NCBI RefSeq assembly: GCF_032854445.1
Contig: NC_088296.1
Location: 23,221,744 to 23,257,603 of the forward strand
Source: Liolophura sinensis
Taxonomy: Eukaryota > Mollusca > Polyplacophora > Chitonida > Chitonidae
Length of the DNA stretch: 35,860 nucleotides
Reading direction: 5' to 3'
In this document: in pieces, positions 20,036-31,400 of the stretch
Numbering within the stretch: the stretch's first letter is position 1
Layout: each line of letters starts with the position of its first letter
Translations under genes and position numbers: made by a program
Notes under the pieces: model-generated
What the model was told of the DNA's origin: nothing
The model's input: the letters and a program-made list of their open reading frames with translations, nothing else
The model's database searches: none

Positions 20036-21830
20036 AAAAACTGAAAATTAGTGTAAAATACATGTGAATAGGTGATGTGTTAGAATAGAAATAATGACCT
20101 GCGGTGTCGTCCAAAAAACAATGGACATTTCCATTCTCACTACATTTATCACATCGTATAGGCAGTAAATGAAACCATTATTTCTTAAATAACCTCATTT
20201 GTTCAGCTATAGTGCCGTTCTTTTTGAATGAATATTTCCAATTGGCTGTAATTTTCTTTTTTCCAGAATATTGGAGTTTTGTCGTAACTGTTCACTTTGG
20301 AGTGTAATCCTCATAGAACGCCTTTCGATGTGGCAGATTATCTCCGGTGGACACAAATATGACGAACTTGACTGACTAACTTGTCAAACTATTTAGTATA
20401 TCGCCATACATATGTTACTTTTATTACAGTGCTCCAATATCAGGTAGAAAATTCTTCCGTGAAATTGCATGTCCACCCTTTATTTTCCCTATTTAAGACG
20501 AGACAAATATTTAGCCCATGCTAGGTTTCAGAATTTAACCGTTACGATGACAGACAGTTCTGTGGGTGCATCAAGACGGAGTGTCCGGAGTAAACCATCG
20601 TGGTTATATTAGGTTACCAGTCAGCTACTCTACCATGTGTGACTTATCTCTTACTGGTGACAGCTAGGATTAAGAGACGTCTCTGGTGAAAAGCAAACGG
20701 TGGTCAGCAAGCTTACAGCCAGGCAACACAGGAGAGAGCTGTCGACAGGTTATTGCCATGAATAAAAGCATTGGAAGCTTGATATCTCCTGCGCACGTTG
20801 TGTGGCCACTCTGTACATATTCAAGTGAGGCGAAGATTCTAGAGGTGACACCGGGTCAATGTCGCATAGTGATGGTTATGCAGTTTTACATTAGTGTCTC
20901 GACGAGAGATGGATTAGACTAGATATACTCCGTTCACGGGATCACGGGATTTACATATAAAAATCAAACAGCCATTATTAATCTGATAAACCACCACTTT
21001 AATGTAAAACACAGAAGATCCTTTTATTTAACCACACAACTGTGTTGATGTTTGCACATATTATACATAAAAAATATTAATCTCATAAACCACCACTTTA
21101 GACATAAACCAACAAGATATGGAAAAGCTACCACTTTTAAACTTTTTAAAATTTAATATGACTCATGGTGCTAGCGCGGATTCCCCGAAAGCTAATAACG
21201 TTACCTGATGGCCAGCCCAGCTTCCGTCTGCCTTGATCTACTGGAACCCGAAATCGTATGGGTGGTGGATAGAGTGGGTTATATGTTGGGACATTACTAG
21301 GTGTCAACCACCAGGAGTGGATCCTATAGTCCACTTCCTGCTGCCGTCCTGCTGGAAGATGGCAGTAGTGAATGCAAACAAACAAAGGTGACCACCTTTG
21401 AGTCAACGAACCGAACCCACATGTATGCCGCCCCAGGGGACAGTCAACATGCTGCTAGTTTAGAAGACGGGTAAGTTCCACTATATCTGAGCCTTCTGCT
21501 GGAGAGGTAATTTCACCCAGGTGTAAGGTAATCAGAGTAAGCATCATGAGCGTAAGAACTCGGGCAAGCGCTGTCTTCATGCCTACAGCAGAGAAGTCCG
21601 TCTAGAGGATCACAAGCCAGATCGCCGTGGGATAAGGCAGACGAAACTTTGAAGCATGGTTAACTTCAGAACCCTGGTAAGGGCCTCAGAGTCAGCATTT
21701 TATCTGGAAGGTCAGTTTGTTCTTACCCTCCTATGGCATCTCCACTCTCAACAGTCAGAAAACACAGCACCATGAGGTCTGTAGCCTTTGAGACGTCGTA
21801 CTGCGATGTGAGTGGCAGACAGAGCCAAGA
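20036..21830. other. No gene recognised
   Basis: Short open frames only. Two similar phrases 'ttaatctgataaaccaccactt' and 'taatctcataaaccaccactt' at about 20,975 and 21,078 indicate a small local duplication of roughly 100 bases. Confidence 0.5.
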
Positions 21831-21832
21831 AA

Positions 21833-22185
21833 AGTGAATGTAAATGTGTTTGGTTCCACTGGAGCGTAGGCAGAGGTAAAAACTATATATGGCTAACTTA
21901 TCACAAAGATAATTCCCAACCAGACAGTTGGTGCAAGTGAAATATCGATGCCATGTCTCTAACCGGTAACGTCCAGTTGAGATGCAAGTGAGTGAGTGCT
22001 CGGGGGTTTAACGTCGTACTTAACAATTTTTCAGGCATGTGACGACAAAGGAGTCCTTAGGCTGCATGCAATGTGGTGCAGGAAGGACTTTCAACGATCT
22101 TTTATCTAGTGCTGCTGCATTGAGACAACTCGACGAAGGCAAGATAGCTGTCCCGCCCGAGCCACAATACTGACACAGGTCAACC
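21833..22185 (-). mobile_element. tRNA-derived SINE, truncated, with shared flank
   Basis: The tail ('ttaaacccccgagcactcac' on minus), core ('cagcagcactagataaaaga') and middle ('cctgtgtcagtattgtggc') are present; the tRNA-like head is lost. The flank 21,833-21,985 matches 17,003-17,155, including the shared phrases 'gataattcccaaccagacag' and 'gtgaaatatcgatg'. Confidence 0.75.
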
Positions 22186-22244
22186 CGTTCATGTACGACT
22201 TCAGTTATTAGTGTTGGGGGGAGATTGGCCATTGTTCAGACTTG

Positions 22245-23413
22245 TCACCAGGCACACATAAAGTTGTCACCATGCACACCTACAGTTGTCACCATGCAGA
22301 CATACAGTTGTCACATGCAGACATACAGTTGTCACAACGCAGCCATACAGTTGTCACATGCAGACATACAGTTGTCACATGCAGACATACAGTTGTCACC
22401 ATGCAGACAAACAGTTGTCACCATGCAGACATACAGTTATCACCACGCGGACATACAGTTGTCACCACGCAGACATACAGTTGTCACCAAGCAGACATAC
22501 AGTTGTCACCATGCAGACATACAGTTGTCACCATGCAGACATACAGTTGTCACCATGCAGACATACAATTATCACCATGCAGACATACAGTTGTCACATG
22601 CAGACAAACAGTTGTCACCACGCAGACATACAGTTGTCACATGGAGACATACAGTTGTCACCACGCAGACATACGGTTGTCACCATGCAGACATACAGTT
22701 GTCACCATGCAGACATACAGTTGTCACCATGCAGACATACAGTTGTCACCATGCAGACAAACAGTTGTCACCATGCAGACATACAGTTATCACCACGCGG
22801 ACATACAGTTGTCACCACCCAGACATACAGTTGTCACCAAGCAGACATACAGTTGCCACCATGCAGACATACAGTTGTCACCATGCAGACATACAGTTGT
22901 CACCATTGCAGACATACAATTATCACCATGCAGACATACAATTATCACCATGCAGACATACAGTTGTCACATGCAGACAAACAGTTGTCACCACGCAGAC
23001 ATACAGTTGTCACATGGAGACATACAGTTGTCACCACGCAGACATACGGTTGTCACCATGCAGACATACAGTTGTCACCATGCAGACATACAGTTGTCAC
23101 CATGCAGACATACAGTTGTCACCATGCAGACATACAATTGTCACATGCAGACATACAGTTGTCACCACGCAAACATACAGTTGTCACATGCAGACATACA
23201 GTTGTCACATGCAGACATACAGTTGTCACATGCAGACATACAGTTGTCACCACGCAGACATACAGTTGTCACCACGCAGACATACAGTTGTCACCACGCA
23301 GACATACGGTTGTCACCATGCACACATAAAGTTGTCACCATGCACACATACAGTTGTCACCACGCAGACATACAGTTGTCACCACGCAGACATACAGTTG
23401 TCACATGCAGACA
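22245..23413. repeat. Minisatellite, 22-bp unit, about 53 copies, with higher-order structure
   Basis: The unit is 'gttgtcaccatgcagacata' plus 'ca'; variants lack one c (21 bp) or carry 'cacg' for 'catg'. No stop codon occurs in any of the three plus-strand frames, so three long overlapping open frames (347-422 codons) cross it, each an artefact with a 22-residue repeat. A block of about 16 units at 22,401 recurs at 22,751, one unit longer the second time. Confidence 0.97.
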
Positions 23414-23651
23414 TGTAGTACAGTCACAGGACCTCATTATTGTATCTTACCAAATGGAAGTCTATATGAAGATATGCATCAAAAGACATCACGTCCTTTT
23501 ATACATTTAGCAAATAAAACCTAAAAAAGCTAAAAATACAAAAAATAATACTGAAGAGCGGTCGCTTGAGAGGTTCTTTCACATCCACAAACACCAGAAC
23601 AAGCACTTTCATATATAAGTGGTACATACATAAGAGGAAACCTGCTACCTT

Positions 23652-23747
23652 TTACACTGCATGAACATTAGCGCTATTCTCCGTTAACAGGCGAGCAAGA
23701 CCCACGCTGCCTTCCTGAGCTGCCAGGTGCAGAGGCGTCCATCCGTC
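23652..23747 (-). CDS. Ankyrin-repeat exon, probably terminal, or fragment
   Basis: On the minus strand, after an acceptor (TATTATGATCCACAG), the sequence reads DGWTPLHLAAQEGSVGLARL followed by LTENSANVHAV and a stop. This matches the ankyrin repeat consensus: the T-P-L-H turn, the A-A-x-x-G helix pair, the L-x-x-L-L second helix and the A-N-V-x loop. Ankyrin repeats mediate protein-protein contacts. A partner gene would lie upstream on the minus strand (to the right), but no further ankyrin exon is seen up to 28 kb. It may be the last exon of a gene with a very long intron, or an isolated pseudogene piece. A donor after GCA (GTGTAAAAG) is also possible. Confidence 0.6.
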   Translation of the reverse strand, partial: DGWTPLHLAAQEGSVGLARLLTENSANVHAV

Positions 23748-23875
23748 CTGTGGATCATAATACTAATATATCACATATATACCACTTGTGTCTCAATCAG
23801 GATCTTACCAATTTAACATAAAAAGTAAACTGTCACATAATTACAATATCCATGTTCGAGAAACGTCATTACAGT

Positions 23876-23936
23876 GAGTGAGTGCTTGGGGTTTAACGTC
23901 GTATTTAAAAGTTTTCAGTCATATGACGACGAACGT
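23876..23936 (-). mobile_element. tRNA-derived SINE, tail fragment
   Basis: Only the 3' end is present ('cagtgagtgagtgcttgggg' and 'ttaacgtcgtatttaaaagt' on plus). Its orientation is minus, like three other copies. Confidence 0.75.
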
Positions 23937-24297
23937 CATAAAAGAAACGGATTGACGTTCCCGTGAAGGGCTAGGTATTCTTGTCTGTCGTTTAACTGAA
24001 CGGAACTACTTAAAGAACATCGTTGTTTATGAAATATTGTATACCCAAACCCAATCAAGAAGGTATATCAGAAGATCGATCTAATGCTTTTTAAATCGCT
24101 TTACATGTTCCACGTATCATCCACTGTTAAAGTTGGCATATTCGTCCTACAGTGCAGCAAAACAACGGCGCCTAATGGACGTCGTTCTGTTGTCGTAGTA
24201 TTGTATCTCGATTTCTCAAATGGGTCGGAACGCTACACCGGCTTAATGACGGCATAATAACATCATTCGCCGCCTTCGTGTTTAAAACAGCCTCCCT

Positions 24298-24410
24298 GCG
24301 CATTATATACATGGTTGTACAGTGTGCACGGTACAGGGTTGTACAGTCTGTCCAGTACAGGGTTGTACATTGTGTACAGTACAGGGCTGCACAGTTTGCA
24401 CAGTGCAAAG
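24298..24410. repeat. Short tandem array, about 24-bp unit, 4-5 copies
   Basis: Degenerate copies of 'ggttgtacagtgtgcacggt' followed by 'acag'. The minus strand reads as repeated C-T-T-L-Y and is not coding. Confidence 0.8.
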
Positions 24411-24480
24411 TTGATTTACATTTATATCATTTGATTTACATTTATATCATTTGATTTACATTTATATCATTTGATTTAAA
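24411..24480. repeat. Tandem repeat, 20-bp unit, 3.5 copies
   Basis: Three exact copies of 'ttgatttacatttatatcat' and a partial fourth directly follow the preceding array. Confidence 0.95.
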
Positions 24481-26660
24481 AGGTTTTGTGTATGTTGTAA
24501 ATTTAACACAATAGGAATGCTGACGACGTGGTTACATTTCTGTCCCCTAACATCAGGGTGCCATATACGGCCATGGGTCTTTAACAGTAAAATGAAGATG
24601 AAAAAGTTGTTCCATACATGGTTGTTTGATGATTTAGTTCGGATTGACGCATTGATGTAAACGCCGTTTTCTCCAGAGTGGATGTCTGTCTTGATTTTGC
24701 CACTTTACTGTACAACACTCTGTAAGAAGTGTTCTGTCTATAAATCTCTTCCTGGAAACAGACATTCGTATACCAGCCATCAACCAAGGACGTTTCAGGT
24801 CAATAATCAAAAGGCCAATATCCAAAACGACATATGACACAAGCCACCAAAGATCTAAGAAAGTATATAAAATACAAGAGTAGGGCGGAGTCATGTAAAG
24901 AGAACCAGTCAACAGTTTTTAATGCGGATGGAAAGTCGCAAGGTATGTTCTAAGCGACTGGGCGAAATCAGTATTCAAATCGAGTATCATGCTAGAATAT
25001 CGGTTGACGATAACAAAATACGTATCTCAGTTGGGCTTCATATATCCAGCGTGGCGATCAAATTCAAAACGGTCAGGATGCGCCCCTGGCCCGGGTTAAG
25101 CAGAATTAAACACAATCATGAAGCAGAGCGCCAGAGATTCTGGACACTCTGTCCATATTTACTTACAACAGAATTATACTCATTGTAAAACTAAAAAAAA
25201 TTGGAATGAAGGTGTTTTATGGAATAACCTTGACACACTAGCTTTTGCAGTATCACAAAATGTGTCCCATGATGCCTAACAGGGGCTGTTGTTGTAAGTT
25301 GTTCACTCTTTGTGAGAGTAAAGGATTACCGGTAGTCGATCAGTGACAGTAGTTCACATCTCCGTCACACCTCTGTGAGCCTCACCAGCATGACAAGACG
25401 GGGACAAACATTTTGCCGGGTTTTGGAATGGTTTAACTTTGTGCGCCATTGGACGGCTGTTTTCCAATCAAGCCAACGCCGTTTAAGACAGCACACATTG
25501 GTAGACTTATATAAACTGCAAAATTGCAGAAAAACAGACGTTAGTGAAATTTTTCGTATTTAACACGTGGGTATATCACGTTTGTGACATGTGCATTGAT
25601 TAACTTCTTCAACTGAAAGTGGGCCAATAAAATCTCTCGTTGGATATACATGATATGTTGTCAAAACATGTAGTTCTTGAAATCTGAAAGCTAGTTATTA
25701 GTGACCCATACCAACTAGTGGCATTTACAACTTACACGAAGACAATTGAAAAAAAAAGTTTATTTTAAACATTGTTGTGTAAACCAGCGGGCAGTAAAAG
25801 ACTATACGAGTGCACACTAGAAATAATTCTGGAGAGACAACGACAACAGCGACACGACTTCATACAAACCATTCTCAAAGGAAATTAAAGGAAATTATCG
25901 GTCTTGATACGTGATGCGACTTACTTTATGTATGTAGGCCTATGTCAGAAATGGACACACGTGTTTCCAGGCATAACAGGCTTGGACAGTTGTGGAGGTT
26001 TTATACCGCCGTGTCGAAGTTCACTCGGTGTTGAATACTGTAATGTATAATGCATACATGTTTGTCCAAATGCGAGGGAATCTTGGCATGGAATCTAATT
26101 AAGAATACCAATGTTAATTGTTCATGTCAATTCTTGAGACTCTTGGTGTGGCCAGAGGCGTCTAGTGTAGGCTCCTACTGATCAAACCCTGCTTTAAAGC
26201 TGTCACTGCCACATTAAAAATGAAACCCGGTTCAAAAGTTTTTACACAGTGTGTAATCGCTCTGTAAGCCAAATGATGATTTGGGAAAGCTCCTTTAAAA
26301 TATTATTATCAGCGGGATGCATGCAAGCTGTAAATTTCTGTAATATTTTGATCATGACTTTTTGTAGGTTTCTTACGTGGTAGTAATCTCTAAAACCAGT
26401 ATCATACAGGTATTTTGCATGAGGTCTTGATTTTTGTAACCCATACACACATTGCATATTTTTTCTAACTAGCGTTCAGTTGAGGAGTTCGTCAAGGTAT
26501 TTCAGTTTAATTATGTCCCAGTGAACTGAGTGAGGTTTCCGAGGAATAGGTGTTGAGGCACCTGATGATATATTGACTGAGGCTAGGTCATACTGCTCAT
26601 CACTCGTAACTTTTGATCATACTTATAGATTGATTAGTAGATAAATACACATGGGAATTT
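24481..26660. other. No gene recognised
   Basis: Several open frames of 60-90 codons exist on both strands (for example 24,922-25,188 plus), but none has a recognisable motif or clear splice context. Confidence 0.5.
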
Positions 26661-26674
26661 GACAATTCTTCTAT

Positions 26675-26982
26675 TTACTTTAGACATTTATTAGGAACAA
26701 ATACTATGTGTCGATCTGCATCTGCAAATGACCTTCCAGAGCCTCCCATGTCCCAGACCTGCAGGTGCAAGATGAAATCTACATGGTTTGTATTTTTGCC
26801 CGGGAACTGGAAAGTCAGGCCTGTCATCTTTTCAGTTGGATCTAACCACTTGAACTTTGTTTTCTGAGCGAACATTGTTTACATATTTTCTGTGAAATTA
26901 CCGATGCCATTCACAGCAAAACCCACTTCTAAGAGCTCGATATTTTCCAATGTGGCCTGGTACGTATATCAGTGGGCTTTGG
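26675..26982 (-). pseudogene. Unassigned fragment with weak Rab28-like resemblance
   Basis: On the minus strand one frame runs from about 26,982 through one TAA (26,883) to a stop near 26,675. It contains IELLEVGFAVNGIGN, FAQKTKF, GLTFQFPGKNTNHVDF and LQVWDMGGSGRS. The order FAQ-x-T, G-L-x-F, P-G, LQ-[IV]-W-D-[IM]-G-G recalls the switch region of Rab28-type small GTPases, where the last motif is WDIGGQ. The P-loop lysine and the GTP-binding glutamine are absent and a stop interrupts the frame. It could be a decayed retrocopy, an exon of an unrelated gene starting at the ATG 26,875, or chance. Confidence 0.25.
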
Positions 26983-26989
26983 AGGCATT

Positions 26990-28030
26990 TGTGTGATAAA
27001 ATATAAAGCCCGGTTTAGCTAATTTAATGTCATATATACATGAATGTACATGTGTACTATTTTTTTCTTGAAATGCTCGTGATGTTAAGCTACAATCAAT
27101 TTAAAAAGAGTGTAGCAAAGAACATTTGTTGGCTCTGAATTATATGTTAATGTGTTCGTGTATTATAGCGTGTATTGAAAGTCCGTTGTTTCGCTTTTAT
27201 TGTTTTACATCACCCAGGGATGTGTTGTGGCGCGATGTGAACTTTGACACTGACAGACAACATGTTTTCGACTTGTTGACATTGTGAAAGAGGTGTAATG
27301 GTCTACAAAACGGTATTTCAAATGCACTGACATTCTGTACGTTCCGTAAAGATATGTTCTCTCCTCGCATGTGATGTTTGCACGTGAGAGACTACTATGT
27401 TCATTGAAAATGATTGTTTGATTAACTCTGTTCTTTCCCTCCAAAGATCGCACTACAACCACAACAAATGGTAAATGTAATCAGTGTTATACAGTAAGTA
27501 CAGTTAACAGTAACGGCGGCCTGGCGCCTACATTCTATGGCATATATAAAAAGCGCGTACTGAGTGAAGGCCTCTTATGCAGATTTATGTTTGTTTTCTT
27601 TGCAGTCAATCGCATATTTCCGAGCTATATGTGATCACAACTATATGCGGGTTCAAGTCTTGTTCAACTGCTATACCACGGTTCAAGCTTGTTCATTACA
27701 ATCGGTGATATTCTTGGAACAACGAATTGGCGTTAAGCTGTCACCTACACAGGTTCATGTTTCAATATGTATTTTTTTCTTCTTTATACAAGCACGTACA
27801 ATGAAGAATGACGCCATGAGTTGCCATGTAAAAGTTGCCAGGAAAGGCTGGCTTATAGGCTTTTATTCCAGCTGAGTTAGCTGACACCCCGATGTCACCT
27901 TCTGCGATGAGCACTTCGAGGGAGACTTGTCTGGTCTAAACACTTACTTTCAATGTGTCTCAATTACCGATTGTCTGTGATTATTGAGAAGGTATGGTAC
28001 ATGTAACTGGCACCCTGCCCATTCAGTCCC
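26990..28030. other. No gene recognised
   Basis: There is an AT-rich 'catatataaaaagcgcgtac' at about 27,540 and two acceptor-like pyrimidine tracts (near 27,600 and 27,785), but no exon that can be tied to the mannosidase gene or to any other family. Confidence 0.4.
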
Positions 28031-28033
28031 ACA

Positions 28034-28140
28034 TGTGTTTTATGTATTTATTTGATTGATTAGTGTTTTACATCATACTCAAGAATATTTCATTTGTAAG
28101 GTGGCAGCCAGCATTATGATGGAAGGGAACCAGACACCCA
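28034..28140 (-). mobile_element. SINE copy of the 'ccataatgctgg' family
   Basis: In the reverse orientation the copy shows 'tttgattgattagtgtttta', 'catactcaagaatatttcat' and 'ccagcattatgatggaaggg'. It is about 110 bases upstream of the first mannosidase exon in the window. Confidence 0.8.
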
Positions 28141-28250
28141 CAGACATAATTTGCATTGGTATTAAATAATACCTGTAAAATGAACATATTTTGTTCAACA
28201 TTTAAAGTCCATTGAGTATATAAATAAATCTTAAATCTGTGTTTTCACAG

Positions 28251-28428
28251 GGCTGAAATGATCTTGGACCAGTACAGACAGAAAGCCCAGCTGTATAAGA
28301 ATGATATGTTACTGGTGCCTTTGGAAGACGACTTTAGATATGACAAACCTGATGAATGGGACAACCAGTTTAACAACTACCAGAGGCTGTTTGATCATAT
28401 AAATGGTAGACCAGAGTTAAATGCTAAG
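28251..28428 (+). CDS. MAN2A: MAN2A exon A (DDFRY region)
   Basis: The acceptor is TGTGTTTTCACAG and the donor is GTAAGTCC after AAG. The exon reads [20 protein letters not shown], then [20 protein letters not shown] and [19 protein letters not shown]. The pattern L-L-x-P-L-x-D-D-F-R-Y followed by W-x-x-Q-F-x-N-Y-Q-x-L-F-D is diagnostic of class II mannosidases of the Golgi type. One base enters before the first full codon; the exit is phase 0. Its 3' part is the founder of the 121-bp array that follows. Confidence 0.93.
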
Positions 28429-31400
28429 GTAAGTCCTATATTGTATAGTGGACCTCAGATATAACAAACCTGATGAATGGGACAACCAGTTCAACAACTA
28501 CCAGAGGCTGTTTGATCATATCAATGGTAGACCAGAGTTAAATGCTGAGGTAAGTCCTATATTGTATAGTGGACCTTAGATATAACAAACCTGGTGAATG
28601 GGACAACCAGTTCAACAACTACCAGAGGCTGTTTGATCATATCAATGGTAGACCAGAGCTAAATGCTGAGGTAAGTCACATGTTGTATAGTGGACCTCTG
28701 GTAAGTTATATGTTGTATAGTGGAACTCAGATATAACAAACCTGATGAATGGGACAACCAGTTCAACAACTCCCAGAGGCTGTTTGATCATATCAATGGT
28801 AGACCAGAGTTAAATGCTAAGGTAAGTCCTATATTGTATAGTGGACCTCAGATATAACAAACCTGATGAATGGGACAACCAGTTCAACAACTACCAGAGG
28901 CTGTTTGATCATATCAATGGTAGACCAGAGTTAAATGCTGAGGTAAGTCACATGTTGTACAGTGGACCTCAGATGTGACAAACCTGATGAATGGGACAAC
29001 CAGTTCAACAACTACCAGAGGCTGTTTGATCATATCAATGGTAGACCAGAGTTAAATGCTGAGGTAAGTCATATGTTGTATAGTGGACCTCAGATATAAC
29101 AAACCTGATGAATGGGACAACCAGTTCAACAACTACCAGAGGCTGTTTGATCATATCAATGGTAGACCAGAGTTAAATGCTGAGGTAAGTCATGTGTTGT
29201 ATAGTGGACCTCAGATATAACAAACCTGATGAATGGGACAACCAGTTCAACAACTACCAGAGGCTGTTTGATCATATCAATGGTAGAGCAGGGTTAAATG
29301 CTGAGGTAAGTCCTATATTGTATAGTGGACCTGAGATGTGACAAGCCCCATTAATGGAACATCCACTCCTCCTAGAAACCCAATCAGTATTTCAGTTTGA
29401 CACAGGTAATTTCTTTTCTACCTTCAGCTGCAATTTGTTACCCTGAAGGACTTTTTCAATGCTGTGGCACAGAGATCTCAGCTCGAACCTGAAGACGATT
29501 TTTTGCCCAAGGACTACCCTGTGCTGAGAGGGGATTTCTTCACATATTCTGATCGTGATGACCACTACTGGAGCGGCTATTTCTCCTCACGCCCCTTCCA
29601 CAAAAGTCTAGACAGGATCACGGAGTACCATTTGAGGTGAAGTGTCTCTGTTGTCTGTATACAAATGGTTTAAATGATGTGTATAATGCATGCTCTCTTC
29701 AGAAGACAGGTACAGCTTGGTGTGATGGTTTCCTCTCGGGTTCCTGCATGTATGAACATTGTGGCTGATATAGTGTTGAAGTATTCTGGATTTGTGTGGC
29801 ATGAGATAACAGTTGTACTGTAGGCCTGGAAATGATTTTTAAGCTGGTACATGATATACTGGCAAATCTTCCAGCTTTTTACATTCTGAAAAAAGTTAGT
29901 GTTATTTGCATGGGGGTTTTGTCCTGTGACAAACAGTCAGTCCCTGTCAAAATAATACTTGTTGCAGGATATTTCCGGCTGCTTGTTGAATGAATGAATG
30001 AATGAATGAATGAGTGAAGGCATGAAACCTGACTGCATTTATTGAAGAAATAAAGAATGAAGTAAACAGTTCTGGGTAGGGGAGACGGGTAGTGTCTGGT
30101 CTACACATTCTTCAGATGAAGCAGTGTTTCTACAACTTGTTTGCTTGAGTAGATAAAGAGATAGATATTACAGTTGGATACGTTGGATGTATATATACAC
30201 CTGTGTGTTGAAGTGCAACATAGTTTGTCATAACATACATGATCTAGGAGTTATCTCCCCTTTGCTTGCAATATCAAAGAAAATAAAGATACAGCTACAT
30301 GTATATCGGGACAGAATCTGCTTAGCACCCATGTATATCAGGGCAGGAACTGCTTAGCACCCATGTATATCAGGGCAGGAACTGCTTAGCACCCATGTAT
30401 ATCGGGACAGGAACTGCTTAGCACCCATGTACATCAGGACAGGATTTGCTTAGCACCCATGTATATCGGGACAGGATCTGCTTAACACCCATGTATATCG
30501 GGACAGGATCTGCTTAGCACCCATGTACATCGGGACAGGATCTGCTTAGCACCCATGTACATCAGGACAGGATCTACTTAGTGCACATGTTTATCAGGAC
30601 AGGATCTGCTTAGCACCCATGTATATCAGGGCAGGAACTGCTTAGCACCCATGTATATCGGGACAGGAACTGCTTAGCACCCATGTACATCAGGACAGGA
30701 TTTGCTTAGCACCCATGTATATCGGGACAGGATCTGCTTAACACCCATGTATATCGGGACAGGATCTGCTTAGCACCCATGTACATCGGGACAGGATCTG
30801 CTTAGCACCCATGTACATCAGGACAGGATCTACTTAGTGCACATGTTTATCAGGACAGGATCTTCTTAGTGCGCATGTATATCAGGACAGGATCTGCTTA
30901 GCACCCATGTATATCAGGACAGGATCTGCTTAGTGCACATGTATATCAGGACAGGATCTGCATAGTGCACATGTACATCAGGACAGGATCTACTTAGCAC
31001 CCATGTATATCGGGATAGGATCTGCTTAACACCCATGTATATCGGGACAGGATCTGCTTAGCACCTATGTATATCAGGATAGGATCTGCTTAACACCCAT
31101 GTACATCAGGACAGGATCTGCTTAACACCCATGTACATCAGGGCAGGATCTGCTTAGCACCCATGTATATCGGGATAGGATCTGCTTAGCACCCATGTGT
31201 ATTTGTGTGGATGCAGTCTTGGCCTTTGAGAGGAATGTTTACAGTTCTCTGCCAACACAGTTCTTGGGGCTTGATGAAGATAAGCTTGTTATGCCACCCG
31301 TGTGGCAGTTTGTGCAGTTCAATCTTTGTTAATGAGCACTTTTCAGCGACCAATATGTTGTGTGTCTGTACATCACACGTGAAAAAGTTCATCTTTACAT

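Noticed and set aside
21146-21406. Minus-strand open frame of 86 codons
   Set aside because: No family motif, no splice context; possibly part of an interspersed repeat that cannot be shown from this window alone.
22225-23510. Three overlapping long plus-strand open frames of 347-422 codons
   Set aside because: They are the three frames of one 22-bp tandem repeat that lacks stop codons; no gene structure surrounds them.
27536-27560. TATA-box promoter (catatataaaaagcgcg)
   Set aside because: No first exon or gene can be tied to it; AT-rich matches are expected by chance.
27796-27960. THAP-like zinc-finger piece (TFCDEHFEGDLSG)
   Set aside because: Only the C-x-x-H-F element is present; the first cysteines and surrounding conserved residues are missing and stops intervene.
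30303-31197. CRISPR-like array
   Set aside because: The repeats are directly tandem without unique spacers, in an animal gene intron.
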